The notes beneath the pieces were generated by a model. The model ran no database searches. It had not been told where the DNA came from and saw nothing but the letters and a program-made list of their open reading frames with translations. Both the position numbers and the translations under genes were made by a program. From assembly GCA_040753795.1 (NCBI GenBank), contig JBFMDX010000001.1:310001-374000 (forward strand): a stretch of DNA of 64,000 nucleotides. The letters run 5' to 3'. Of the stretch, positions 32,628-43,282 are shown one piece after another (the stretch's first letter is position 1; every line of letters begins with the position of its first letter). The DNA is from Thermodesulfobacteriota bacterium (GTDB lineage Bacteria > Desulfobacterota > Desulfobacteria > Desulfobacterales > Desulfosudaceae).

Positions 32628-35600
32628 GTTTCCCGCCGTATAGGCGGCTTAGAAACTGGTGTACGTCCCGGCGTTACCCATGGCAACCGTTTCCCGCCGT
32701 ATAGGCGGCTTAGAAAAAAACATTTCAGCGGACGCGCCGACAAGTTTTGTTTCCCGCCGTATAGGCGGCTTAGAAAGCTGATCTATGGCCTTGAAATATG
32801 GGCTGATTGTTTCCCGCCGTATAGGCGGCTTAGAAACCATCGGCCGTCACCGCATCCGACATCCAGGACGTTTCCCGCCGTATAGGCGGCTTAGAAAAAA
32901 CATTAAGCCAGACAAATCTTTTCTGTTATGTTTCCCGCCGTATAGGCGGCTTAGAAATTGTCCCTCCGGATACGCCTGACGATGAAATTGTTTCCCGCCG
33001 TATAGGCGGCTTAGAAAGATTCACAAACGAACTTTCCGGGCCTGGAATTGTTTCCCGCCGTATAGGCGGCTTAGAAAAGGAATATCAAAACTGGGGCGTC
33101 GACGGAGTCGTTTCCCGCCGTATAGGCGGCTTAGAAAACCTGAAGGATCCGGGCCAGTTCGTCAGTCTGGTTTCCCGCCGTATAGGCGGCTTAGAAAAGG
33201 AGGAAAAAAAGCTGGAACGGCTGGGGCTGGTTTCCCGCCGTATAGGCGGCTTAGAAAGTTCGGCCAGGCAGGCAGCGGCACAGGAAGAGGTTTCCCGCCG
33301 TATAGGCGGCTTAGAAAAAATTCCATTTTTAGCTACGGTAAAAAAGATAGTTTCCCGCCGTATAGGCGGCTTAGAAAAAGCAGCTTCCGGACGAGATCGA
33401 CGCCGACCTGTTTCCCGCCGTATAGGCGGCTTAGAAAATAGTCCGCATGGTGCTGTCCAGATCAGCCTTGTTTCCCGCCGTATAGGCGGCTTAGAAAAGT
33501 AATACGGAAACAAACTATAGCTACGCTGGGTTTCCCGCCGTATAGGCGGCTTAGAAAAGTGAAGATGCTACGGAGATCCAGGATATTTAGTTTCCCGCCG
33601 TATAGGCGGCTTAGAAAATTAAAGGAGAATGACGACATGAACAAATTTCGTTTCCCGCCGTATAGGCGGCTTAGAAAATAAATCCACTTCGCCGCTAACT
33701 TAACAGCATGTTTCCCGCCGTATAGGCGGCTTAGAAATTTGACCGTGCGGCCTCGATGCCAAACTTTTCGTTTCCCGCCGTATAGGCGGCTTAGAAACGA
33801 AAGGCACATCTGACCCGTTGTCGATCAGCGTTTCCCGCCGTATAGGCGGCTTAGAAAGAATACCTAGCGATATAGTTAAACCCGATCTCAGTTTCCCGCC
33901 GTATAGGCGGCTTAGAAATGAACGGCTGATGAATATCGCCAGATCGGCCCGTTTCCCGCCGTATAGGCGGCTTAGAAAAATATGCGGTTATCGCAAAACG
34001 CAAAGAGGAAGTTTCCCGCCGTATAGGCGGCTTAGAAAATATCCTGTGCCGCAATACCCTCCAGCGATCCCGTTTCCCGCCGTATAGGCGGCTTAGAAAA
34101 TCTGTGATAATGATGCGGCTCCGCTCCAGTAGTTTCCCGCCGTATAGGCGGCTTAGAAAACATCCGGGACGGCGTCCCGGTAAAAAATCCCGTTTCCCGC
34201 CGTATAGGCGGCTTAGAAAGCTACAAACGATCCGCTTTATTACGTCCTACAGTTTCCCGCCGTATAGGCGGCTTAGAAATAAAAAACCACGTCCTGCCGG
34301 AGCGGTTCATAGTTTCCCGCCGTATAGGCGGCTTAGAAATGAAACAATCCAGCGGGATGTTGAGATTGAGGGTTTCCCGCCGTATAGGCGGCTTAGAAAT
34401 GTATATCGTCAGCGCTGAAATATCCGATAACGTTTCCCGCCGTATAGGCGGCTTAGAAATTCATGGATTTAGGGTTGAGCATCCGCTGGATGTTTCCCGC
34501 CGTATAGGCGGCTTAGAAAAAGCGGACGTAAAAGCAAAAGCTCTCGACAAAGTTTCCCGCCGTATAGGCGGCTTAGAAATTTAATCACAGTCACCGGCGA
34601 CGGGTTACAGCGTTTCCCGCCGTATAGGCGGCTTAGAAATTATGGACCCCGTCGGTCACGCGCAGGGCCGCGTTTCCCGCCGTATAGGCGGCTTAGAAAT
34701 TAAACGCCAGATAGTACGGTGTCAATATACCGTTTCCCGCCGTATAGGCGGCTTAGAAATCAATCTGACAGATCGAAGGGATACGCAGATAGTTTCCCGC
34801 CGTATAGGCGGCTTAGAAATTTAAATGTACTGCATACACGCTTTTATCTGAGTTTCCCGCCGTATAGGCGGCTTAGAAAGCTGAAGAGTACAAGGCAAAC
34901 CGTCCGAAACCGTTTCCCGCCGTATAGGCGGCTTAGAAAGGTATCATCACGAATTCCGTAAGCATCTTTCCGTTTCCCGCCGTATAGGCGGCTTAGAAAA
35001 GTGCGTCCATGATGGTCTGCCAGTTTTCAGTGTTTCCCGCCGTATAGGCGGCTTAGAAAATTTATGAAGCCATCGGCGCCATGAGTTGATCGTTTCCCGC
35101 CGTATAGGCGGCTTAGAAAAAATAGAGATCCAGCAAGAGGCCCTCGACATAGTTTCCCGCCGTATAGGCGGCTTAGAAAATTATCTTTTTGCCAATCGGT
35201 CGTTTGTTTGTGTTTCCCGCCGTATAGGCGGCTTAGAAAAGAAAAATGTGGAATAGTTGGAGAACCAGAAAGTTTCCCGCCGTATAGGCGGCTTAGAAAA
35301 TGAGCGACAAGAAACCGTGCTGCAAAGAGAAGTTTCCCGCCGTATAGGCGGCTTAGAAAATCCGACTGAGCCGCGACGACCTGTACCGGCCGTTTCCCGC
35401 CGTATAGGCGGCTTAGAAAACCATGCCAGCCATGCCTCTGAATCAGCTTTTGTTTCCCGCCGTATAGGCGGCTTAGAAAAAATGCCCAGGCTCTCTTTCC
35501 AGCAGCATCAGTGTTTCCCGCCGTATAGGCGGCTTAGAAAGCCAACCGATCCCCCAAATGCCCAGGCTCTCTGTTTCCCGCCGTATAGGCGGCTTAGAAA

Positions 35601-38600
35601 ACATCATAGCCTGTTCAAGCAGTGCAAGGCTCGTTTCCCGCCGTATAGGCGGCTTAGAAATATGAGCCACACCGTTTTAACGGAGCCGGTTCGTTTCCCG
35701 CCGTATAGGCGGCTTAGAAATCATGCACCTTGGCAACTGTCCGGTGGTCGTTGTTTCCCGCCGTATAGGCGGCTTAGAAATGTAATACGCAATTCATACC
35801 ATGATTGCGGAGGTTTCCCGCCGTATAGGCGGCTTAGAAATGCGGGACTGGTCAAAGATGCAAGCAAAGGTCGTTTCCCGCCGTATAGGCGGCTTAGAAA
35901 CGGTTAAGCCGGAGCCGGACACCGTAACCGGCGTTTCCCGCCGTATAGGCGGCTTAGAAAGCGAGTCTTACGCATCACACCTGCTGTCATGGGTTTCCCG
36001 CCGTATAGGCGGCTTAGAAAATACTTTGTCAACAGTCGGCTTATCCATTATAGTTTCCCGCCGTATAGGCGGCTTAGAAAGCCTTCACGCTGTCCGATGA
36101 TCCGCATTGTTTGTTTCCCGCCGTATAGGCGGCTTAGAAATCTGCATACTGCGCTTTTTCTTTTTCGTGTGCGTTTCCCGCCGTATAGGCGGCTTAGAAA
36201 GCTCAACGCGATAGATGAAACTGCCGTCATAGGTTTCCCGCCGTATAGGCGGCTTAGAAAAGCAGATAGAGGACCGGTTTCGTAGGGCGGTCGTTTCCCG
36301 CCGTATAGGCGGCTTAGAAAAGGAAACCGGTCTCGTTGTCGATCGTGTCGTAGTTTCCCGCCGTATAGGCGGCTTAGAAATCCAGCGCCCGGCGCCGTTC
36401 CGGCGTCAGCACGTTTCCCGCCGTATAGGCGGCTTAGAAAGTGGTCAACGACGACTACGAGGCCACCGTCGAGTTTCCCGCCGTATAGGCGGCTTAGAAA
36501 ATCATGGTGTCCGCTGGACGCTGAAGCAAAGAGTTTCCCGCCGTATAGGCGGCTTAGAAAATGTGGCAGCCGAGGCGATAGTAGTCCCTTCGGTTTCCCG
36601 CCGTATAGGCGGCTTAGAAAGACCCCATGTTCCGGGAGATCGGCATCGCCGTGTTTCCCGCCGTATAGGCGGCTTAGAAAATGATAAGCACCTAAACTAG
36701 CACAACAATTTATGTTTCCCGCCGTATAGGCGGCTTAGAAATTGTTGGCAATGTGCAGGTGATCCCCGTTCGGGTTTCCCGCCGTATAGGCGGCTTAGAA
36801 ATGTCGGCTGCGACCACGGCCGCCGCCACTGCTGTTTCCCGCCGTATAGGCGGCTTAGAAATTGCGATACCGGGTCACGCCGGCGTCCCGCTCGTTTCCC
36901 GCCGTATAGGCGGCTTAGAAAGTCAACGTCTATGATCTCTACCAGAAACGGGCGTTTCCCGCCGTATAGGCGGCTTAGAAAAACAACGTCTGGAACAGCA
37001 ATTACAAACTGGTGTTTCCCGCCGTATAGGCGGCTTAGAAAACGATACAGTCAAAACACGGCCGGATTCCGTCGTTTCCCGCCGTATAGGCGGCTTAGAA
37101 AGTCAACCATGTATGCCTGGAAAAAAGGGGACAGTTTCCCGCCGTATAGGCGGCTTAGAAAGTTGGCGTTGGTCACCGGGTGGTCGGTGTCGTGTTTCCC
37201 GCCGTATAGGCGGCTTAGAAACACAATCACAAATCATGTCAACGTCTTTTAATAGTTTCCCGCCGTATAGGCGGCTTAGAAATATAACCAGAACCGCGAC
37301 ATGTGGGCCGAGGTGTTTCCCGCCGTATAGGCGGCTTAGAAAGCCAATTCGCCGGCGAGCTGGACAAGGCAGGCGTTTCCCGCCGTATAGGCGGCTTAGA
37401 AATTACAAGGGAACGGCCGAAGTGCAGGTCAACCGTTTCCCGCCGTATAGGCGGCTTAGAAACTGGACTTTCCGCAGCAATACATCCAGGCGTTGTTTCC
37501 CGCCGTATAGGCGGCTTAGAAAAATTATCAGTTTAAGGTTTCTTTCTTTGCCGCGTTTCCCGCCGTATAGGCGGCTTAGAAAGCATGGCGTGAATGGATG
37601 CCACTACCGTGGAAGTTTCCCGCCGTATAGGCGGCTTAGAAATTTATTGACTGCCGCCGTTGTGTTCCCGGTTAGTTTCCCGCCGTATAGGCGGCTTAGA
37701 AATGCACTGGCATGGATTCAGCTTCTATATCCAAGTTTCCCGCCGTATAGGCGGCTTAGAAAAAAAGGCGGAACGCTGATGGAATGGGGCGCCGGTTTCC
37801 CGCCGTATAGGCGGCTTAGAAAAATTATTTCATCCCCCTTGCGATATACTGTTTGTTTCCCGCCGTATAGGCGGCTTAGAAACATGTCTGATATTCCTGG
37901 ATCGTTGCCCAGTGGTTTCCCGCCGTATAGGCGGCTTAGAAATGTCCAACGGGTTCGCCGGCCTGGGCGGTAAGGTTTCCCGCCGTATAGGCGGCTTAGA
38001 AAAATTACTACACCGGGATGATCGGCATCAGGTAGTTTCCCGCCGTATAGGCGGCTTAGAAAGATCCGTCAGCCATTCTTTTGGTTGTTCCCGAGTTTCC
38101 CGCCGTATAGGCGGCTTAGAAAATGACAGCCATTCAGCGGCGGAGTCATCATCGGTTTCCCGCCGTATAGGCGGCTTAGAAAAGTTTTTCAAGCTGACCG
38201 TCATCGAAGGCGCCGTTTCCCGCCGTATAGGCGGCTTAGAAAAATATGGACAATGGCTTTCAATCTCAGAGTTCGTTTCCCGCCGTATAGGCGGCTTAGA
38301 AAATATCGTTCATCAACCGTCCACGGCATCGTTCGTTTCCCGCCGTATAGGCGGCTTAGAAATACGCCGTTACATCGCCAGCCTGAACCGATATGTTTCC
38401 CGCCGTATAGGCGGCTTAGAAATTGTATCCATCGTATGACTTTGATGGCCGCTGGTTTCCCGCCGTATAGGCGGCTTAGAAAGAATATCCCGCCTATATT
38501 GTCGATACCATTTTGTTTCCCGCCGTATAGGCGGCTTAGAAAATAATCACAGGCACTAAGCTCCTTGTGCTCTAGTTTCCCGCCGTATAGGCGGCTTAGA

Positions 38601-41003
38601 AATTTATTGTATTCAACACGGTCGCTGCTGCTCAGTTTCCCGCCGTATAGGCGGCTTAGAAATGTATTACGACTTGTCTGAACAGTTCCGGGTAGTTTCC
38701 CGCCGTATAGGCGGCTTAGAAACATACAAGCCCTGCACTAATAGCACCTGACGCAGTTTCCCGCCGTATAGGCGGCTTAGAAATACAAAGTTGCTCAATC
38801 CAAAACACTGCTTGAGTTTCCCGCCGTATAGGCGGCTTAGAAAAGCATTTTCATGGACGTGGCCAACAAGACTTTGTTTCCCGCCGTATAGGCGGCTTAG
38901 AAAAAAAAAGAAACTGGTTTTAACCCATTGACCATGTTTCCCGCCGTATAGGCGGCTTAGAAAAATATCACGGCCGGTGATTCGGACTGCGACATGTTTC
39001 CCGCCGTATAGGCGGCTTAGAAAATGAGTGATTTTGACCGGGTAAAATCGGCGTTGTTTCCCGCCGTATAGGCGGCTTAGAAATGATAGTGCTGCTGGTG
39101 CAAGCGTTCAGGCCGTTTCCCGCCGTATAGGCGGCTTAGAAAGGTTCACAGACAAATATGCACGGATAGGACTGGTTTCCCGCCGTATAGGCGGCTTAGA
39201 AAGGTTAAGGACCTAAACGGGTCTTGTAATGAGTGTTTCCCGCCGTATAGGCGGCTTAGAAAGTGATGATTCTTACTCCGGGACGTTTGAAAGCGTTTCC
39301 CGCCGTATAGGCGGCTTAGAAAGACAACGGAATACACCAAAGACGACGGAAGCGGTTTCCCGCCGTATAGGCGGCTTAGAAATCTAAATATAGGCGTTGA
39401 TTTCAAAGACTTCTGTTTCCCGCCGTATAGGCGGCTTAGAAAAGTATCCTTTAGCGGTGTCAGCGCTTATTATCGTTTCCCGCCGTATAGGCGGCTTAGA
39501 AACGTTGCCGCTTCCCTTGTCGCCAAGCATCTGCGTTTCCCGCCGTATAGGCGGCTTAGAAATTTAAAGGTGGAGCCGGGTGTGGAATCCGGCCGTTTCC
39601 CGCCGTATAGGCGGCTTAGAAATTATTTTCAGTTGAGTCACCTCTTATTGTGTAGTTTCCCGCCGTATAGGCGGCTTAGAAAGCATCTCATCAACAAGTG
39701 GACCTTGACTATTCGTTTCCCGCCGTATAGGCGGCTTAGAAAGCACTGGTGCTGTTTGGCTTTGCGGCCTATGTGTTTCCCGCCGTATAGGCGGCTTAGA
39801 AAATAACGGTAAGCGCCCACGGTACGGGGTAACAGTTTCCCGCCGTATAGGCGGCTTAGAAAGCCGCCTGTTCTTGTGCCGTTTCAAAGCTGGCGTTTCC
39901 CGCCGTATAGGCGGCTTAGAAATTCCACGCCATCACCGGCTGACGGATCAACGGGTTTCCCGCCGTATAGGCGGCTTAGAAAGCTGATAAAGTCCAAAGG
40001 TCATCAAGCCAAGCCGTTTCCCGCCGTATAGGCGGCTTAGAAAGAATATCTTTGCGGCTTCCATCATTGAGTCGGGTTTCCCGCCGTATAGGCGGCTTAG
40101 AAAACTTCTCATCCTCTGCGTACTGATTCTTGAGTGTTTCCCGCCGTATAGGCGGCTTAGAAATATACAATTCAATCCCTCGAATCAAATCTATTGTTTC
40201 CCGCCGTATAGGCGGCTTAGAAAGACGAAAGCCCACGTTGCGCTGATGTCACCGTGTTTCCCGCCGTATAGGCGGCTTAGAAAACTTCAGGCACAGCGTC
40301 AACCGGGATAGGTTTGTTTCCCGCCGTATAGGCGGCTTAGAAATTTTTCTCGACCGACGAGGCCGACATGGCATGGTTTCCCGCCGTATAGGCGGCTTAG
40401 AAATTGGTCGTTGTAGAGACAGAGCTTGACGGCATGTTTCCCGCCGTATAGGCGGCTTAGAAAAGCACACACCCTGGAGCGTTCAATCCCTGCACCGTTT
40501 CCCGCCGTATAGGCGGCTTAGAAAAGTTACTGCCGATAATTTTTTCAGAGTCCCGCGTTTCCCGCCGTATAGGCGGCTTAGAAATGTCCCCGACGATGAA
40601 TGGCCGGGAATGGCAGTTTCCCGCCGTATAGGCGGCTTAGGAAAAAAGGGGTAAGGGGTCAGAAGCCATTCTACTGTTTCCCGCCGTATAGGCGGCTTAG
40701 AAATGGAAGTCAATCATGTCATCTTCACTGTCGGAGTTTCCCGCCGTATAGGCGGCTTAGAAAACGTCAGACCGCCGTAAAAGCTCCAGATCGCCGTTTC
40801 CCGCCGTATAGGCGGCTTAGAAAATATCATACCACTGGCACAAGGTGGCACGGATGTTTCCCGCCGTATAGGCGGCTTAGAAAAGACTGATCGTACCGCC
40901 GGAACTGGAGGCGAAGTTTCCCGCCGTATAGGCGGCTTAGAAAAGGGAGTTGATCGACCTGTTTGTCCGTGACGCGTTTCCCGCCGTATAGGCGGCTTAG
41001 AAA
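32628..41003 (+). CRISPR. Type I-F CRISPR array, 140 repeats and 139 spacers
   Basis: The 28-bp repeat is GTTTCCCGCCGTATAG followed by GCGGCTTAGAAA, with internal stem CCGCC/GGCGG and loop GTATA. This matches the I-F repeat pattern. I counted one repeat start per 60-nt interval from 32628 to 40976, giving 140 repeats. Spacers are 31-33 nt, mostly 32. All repeats that I read are identical except repeat 134 (40616), which has a single A to G near its 3' end. The last repeat at 40976-41003 is intact, so the distal end shows no decay. The length suggests an active or long-stable locus. Spacers 48 and 49 overlap in sequence. The reading frames seen across the array are artefacts of the repeat. Confidence 0.99.
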
Positions 41004-41145
41004 TGATGTTGAGCCTGTTGCGCATTGTTCTGTTGGTTCTGTCGCCCCCCGCGCGGGGGCATGGATTGGAATGAAAGTGGTCTTAATGTGGCCTTTTCGG
41101 GGTGGTCGTCGTCCTCCGGTCGGGGGCGTGGGTTGAACTGGAAGG

Positions 41146-41174
41146 GGGGTACAAAATGTACCCCTCTTTTTTTT
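41146..41174 (+). terminator. Rho-independent terminator downstream of the array
   Basis: GGGGTACA and TGTACCCC form an 8-bp perfect stem with a 3-nt loop, followed by TCTTTTTTTT, 143 nt beyond the last repeat. It would end the array transcript. Confidence 0.85.
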
Positions 41175-41460
41175 GTGCCGGTGTAGACGCTACTACATTG
41201 AGAAGGCGCAAGGCGTGACAAAATGTCACAGGAAGGGCCTATTAAACACCAGGCAAGGTGATTGGTGTCGCTTTTTGGGCTGCGATTCCGAACAATTGTT
41301 TGTTTGGTGAGAATAAGGTATTAAAGCAATTTTGCACTGGATCCCCCGATCAAGTCGGGGGATGACCTCTAAAGAGGGGCGGGGGATGACCTCGGAAGAA
41401 GGCCGGTGATGATGCAAACCGGGCAATAACGGGTGGAAGATATTCCGCTGGGAGAAAGAT
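41175..41460. other. Intergenic stretch with REP-like GGGGGATGACCTC repeats
   Basis: Around 41336-41400 a hairpin, CTGGATCCCCCGATCAAGTC and GGGGGATGACCTC, is followed by a second GGGGGATGACCTC. The tail resembles the GGATCCAG repeats elsewhere. No gene is supported in 41004-41460. A short frame from 41061 is discussed under rejected items. Confidence 0.55.
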
Positions 41461-41490
41461 GTGCGGCATGACAAAAAAGAAGAGCCGGCC

Positions 41491-42081
41491 ATGAGTTTGG
41501 AGCCGGTATCCATTAAAGACGCGGAGCTGGTGGCCGATATTCTGGGCCGGGCCTTTATGGATGACCCGGTCATGAACTATATTCAGCCGGATCGGTCGTT
41601 TATCCCCCGGTATTTCAAGGCCGCGTTTATTAAACACTATGCGTCGCATGGGCTGAGCCGGGTGATGCCGGACCACACCGGCGCGGCCTTGTGGCTGCCG
41701 CCGGGTGTCGGCACCCGGTTTCCGCCGCTTTTTTTCGCTCTGGCCTGGACCCGGCGTCATCTGGGGAAAAAGAACGGGCTGCGCATGATTATGCGGGCCA
41801 ACCGGCTGCTGCACCATGTTGAACGGGCGCGGCCGGTCAGGACGCATTTCTACCTGCACGGCCTGGGCGTGGTCAAAGAGAAGCAGGGCCGGGGCATCGG
41901 TTCGTTCCTGTTGCGGGAGCGGCTGACCGTGTGCGACCGTGAGCGGGCGCCGGCGTACCTGGAGTGCTCCAATGAAAAGAACCTGCCGCTTTATGAACGG
42001 CACGGGTTCCGGGTTGTCGAGGAGTTCCGGCTGGCGCGGGACGCGCCCATGATCTGGTTTATGGCCCGGGAGCCGGGATAA
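41491..42081 (+). CDS. GNAT family N-acetyltransferase
   Basis: From the ATG at 41491 the protein is 196 residues. A GTG at 41461 with GGGAGAAAG upstream would add 10 residues, and either is possible. The GNAT fold is clear: LEPVSIKDAELVADILGRAF at the start, the acetyl-CoA motif LGVVKEKQGRGIGSFLLRER (Q-G-R-G-I-G) and YLECSNEKNLPLYERHGFRV near the end. The substrate is unknown. The last 23 nt overlap the end of the convergent gene 42059-43045, so antisense interference is possible. Confidence 0.88.
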   Translation: MSLEPVSIKDAELVADILGRAFMDDPVMNYIQPDRSFIPRYFKAAFIKHYASHGLSRVMPDHTGAALWLPPGVGTRFPPLFFALAWTRRHLGKKNGLRMIMRANRLLHHVERARPVRTHFYLHGLGVVKEKQGRGIGSFLLRERLTVCDRERAPAYLECSNEKNLPLYERHGFRVVEEFRLARDAPMIWFMAREPG

Positions 42082-43045
42082 GGTAGTGCAAATCCTTTTC
42101 ATCGAGCATTTTTTTCTGATCCAGAAAGCGGAGGAACTCCGCAAGCTGCCGGCGCTTTCCGATCATCATGTTGGTTTGAGAATCGTAAAAGGCGCCGGAT
42201 TGGTGCGCGTAGATGGGGGGCGTTACCGCGAAAATGGGATGCTTTAACCCCATGAAGGCGGCTTTGGCGCAATTATATTCATCCCACCCGTAATCACGTT
42301 TCAACATGGCATGATATCCGCCAAGGCCGAAATGCATCTGACAAACCGGGGTTAATCCGGGCTTATCCGAATCCTGAATCTGCTTCCGCGTTACCGGAGA
42401 CAGCAGAATGGCGGTCAGGATATCCGCGGATTTGTCCACAAAAGCAGCGTAGTCACAGCGATCATCAATATCCGCGTAGATCGCGCGGTTCCTTTTTGTC
42501 ACCTGGATATAATCCTCTTTGGCGTTGGCCAACCCTTCAACGGCCAGATAAAAAAGATCGGTGATCATATCGTTGCCGGACCATAACCCTTCCTGCCGGG
42601 CCGCGGCCAGCATCTGTTGCAGGTCGTCCATAATCGTGGCGGACCATCCCACAAACATCATAAAGCAGTCCCAGGCTTTGACGAAACAATCCGTGCCGAC
42701 ATTGTGATACCGGCGTGAATAACCGATTGACGGTGTGGGAACCACCGAAGGGTTATGGAGTTCGGTCCCTGGCGCGCCGTATAATGAACAGCAGAACTGA
42801 GGGAAAATGGTTATTCGATCAAGGATACGGAGAATCTGGTAATTGTTGTCCGCGTCGTATCCTTTGACAAATCCGACCGGCAGGACATTGTTTTCGTTGA
42901 TCACGACGTGGTGAGAGTAGCTTTGCCATGATTTGGCTTCGGCCGCCTGTTTTTCGTAAAAACCGGACAATATTTTCCGGATTTTTTCGTCTTGCCGACT
43001 TGATGAAGGTGGTTTGCCGCTTTCTTCGATCAGGTGTTTTTCCAT
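42059..43045 (-). CDS. Unrecognised 328-residue protein
   Basis: I do not recognise the family. The start is well supported by AGGAGG 10 nt upstream. It is soluble, with no signal peptide or membrane segment. Visible segments include LSGFYEKQAAEAKSWQSYSH, HHVVINENNVLPVGFVKGYD, FPQFCCSLYGAPGTELHNPS and VCQMHFGLGGYHAMLKRDYG. There are several aromatic and His residues in the middle (RRYHNVGTDCFVKAWDCFMM) but no known catalytic motif. The upstream region (43046-43282) carries the third copy of the TGTGAC-N7-GTCACA palindrome at 43114-43132. It may therefore share a regulator with the cas operon and Hsp70-TPR. Confidence 0.75.
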   Translation of the reverse strand: MEKHLIEESGKPPSSSRQDEKIRKILSGFYEKQAAEAKSWQSYSHHVVINENNVLPVGFVKGYDADNNYQILRILDRITIFPQFCCSLYGAPGTELHNPSVVPTPSIGYSRRYHNVGTDCFVKAWDCFMMFVGWSATIMDDLQQMLAAARQEGLWSGNDMITDLFYLAVEGLANAKEDYIQVTKRNRAIYADIDDRCDYAAFVDKSADILTAILLSPVTRKQIQDSDKPGLTPVCQMHFGLGGYHAMLKRDYGWDEYNCAKAAFMGLKHPIFAVTPPIYAHQSGAFYDSQTNMMIGKRRQLAEFLRFLDQKKMLDEKDLHYLIPAPGP

Positions 43046-43113
43046 ATCGCTGTACCTCCTGTCTTAATTACGAGCGCCTGTTCCAGTCTTTTGATTGCAG
43101 GATGCCATGGACC

Positions 43114-43132
43114 TGTGACAGATCCGGTCACA
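43114..43132. promoter_or_regulatory. 19-bp palindromic operator, copy 3 (upstream of the 42059-43045 gene)
   Basis: TGTGACAGATCCGGTCACA is the exact reverse complement of the copy at 20608. It lies 69 nt upstream of the minus-strand start at 43045. On that strand it is preceded by an AAATTT-type run, as in the other two copies. Confidence 0.6.
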
Positions 43133-43192
43133 GTTGCGGAAATTTTTTTTAAGGGCACGGCGCGATGTGTTAAGAGGAATAATGGCGTTTTA

Positions 43193-43222
43193 GGCTGGAT
43201 CAACCGGTCAAGCCGCCTATGA
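43193..43222. repeat. 30-bp dispersed repeat, copy 1
   Basis: GGCTGGATCAACCGGTCAAG followed by CCGCCTATGA matches 48336-48365 at about 25 of 30 positions. It belongs to the general GGATCCAG-like intergenic repeat set. Confidence 0.65.
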
Positions 43223-43246
43223 GAAAAATGCCCCTAAAAAATTTTC

Positions 43247-43274
43247 TTGACAGCGGATGAAAGTTCGATATCAT
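43247..43274 (+). promoter_or_regulatory. Promoter of the XRE regulator gene, probably leaderless
   Basis: TTGACA (43247-43252) and TATCAT (43269-43274) are 16 bp apart. The expected start of transcription, about 43281, lies at or just before the ATG at 43283, so the mRNA would have almost no leader. The palindrome 43263-43279 covers the -10 box. Confidence 0.55.
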
Positions 43275-43279
43275 CGAAC
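43263..43279. promoter_or_regulatory. 17-bp operator, copy 1 (GTTCGA-N5-TCGAAC)
   Basis: GTTCGATATCATCGAAC has near-perfect dyad symmetry. Related copies are at 44422-44438 and 44525-44541. Occupancy of this copy would block the -10 box of the XRE gene, giving negative autoregulation. Confidence 0.65.
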
Positions 43280-43282
43280 ATC

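Noticed and set aside
32580-41025. Many long frames on both strands across the CRISPR array (products full of FPPYRRLRK, SRRIGGLE, SKPPIRRET or FLSRLYGGK)
   Set aside because: They are translations of the 28-bp repeat in different frames, with spacer-derived filler. They do not start at ribosome sites and would not be genes.
41004-41181. A short plus-strand frame from 41061 (MDWNESGLNVAFSGWSSSSG...) reminiscent of C-terminal ends of formylglycine-type or retroelement variable proteins
   Set aside because: It is only about 40 codons, has no reverse transcriptase, template repeat or full-length gene nearby, and runs through the array terminator. I could not support a diversity-generating element.
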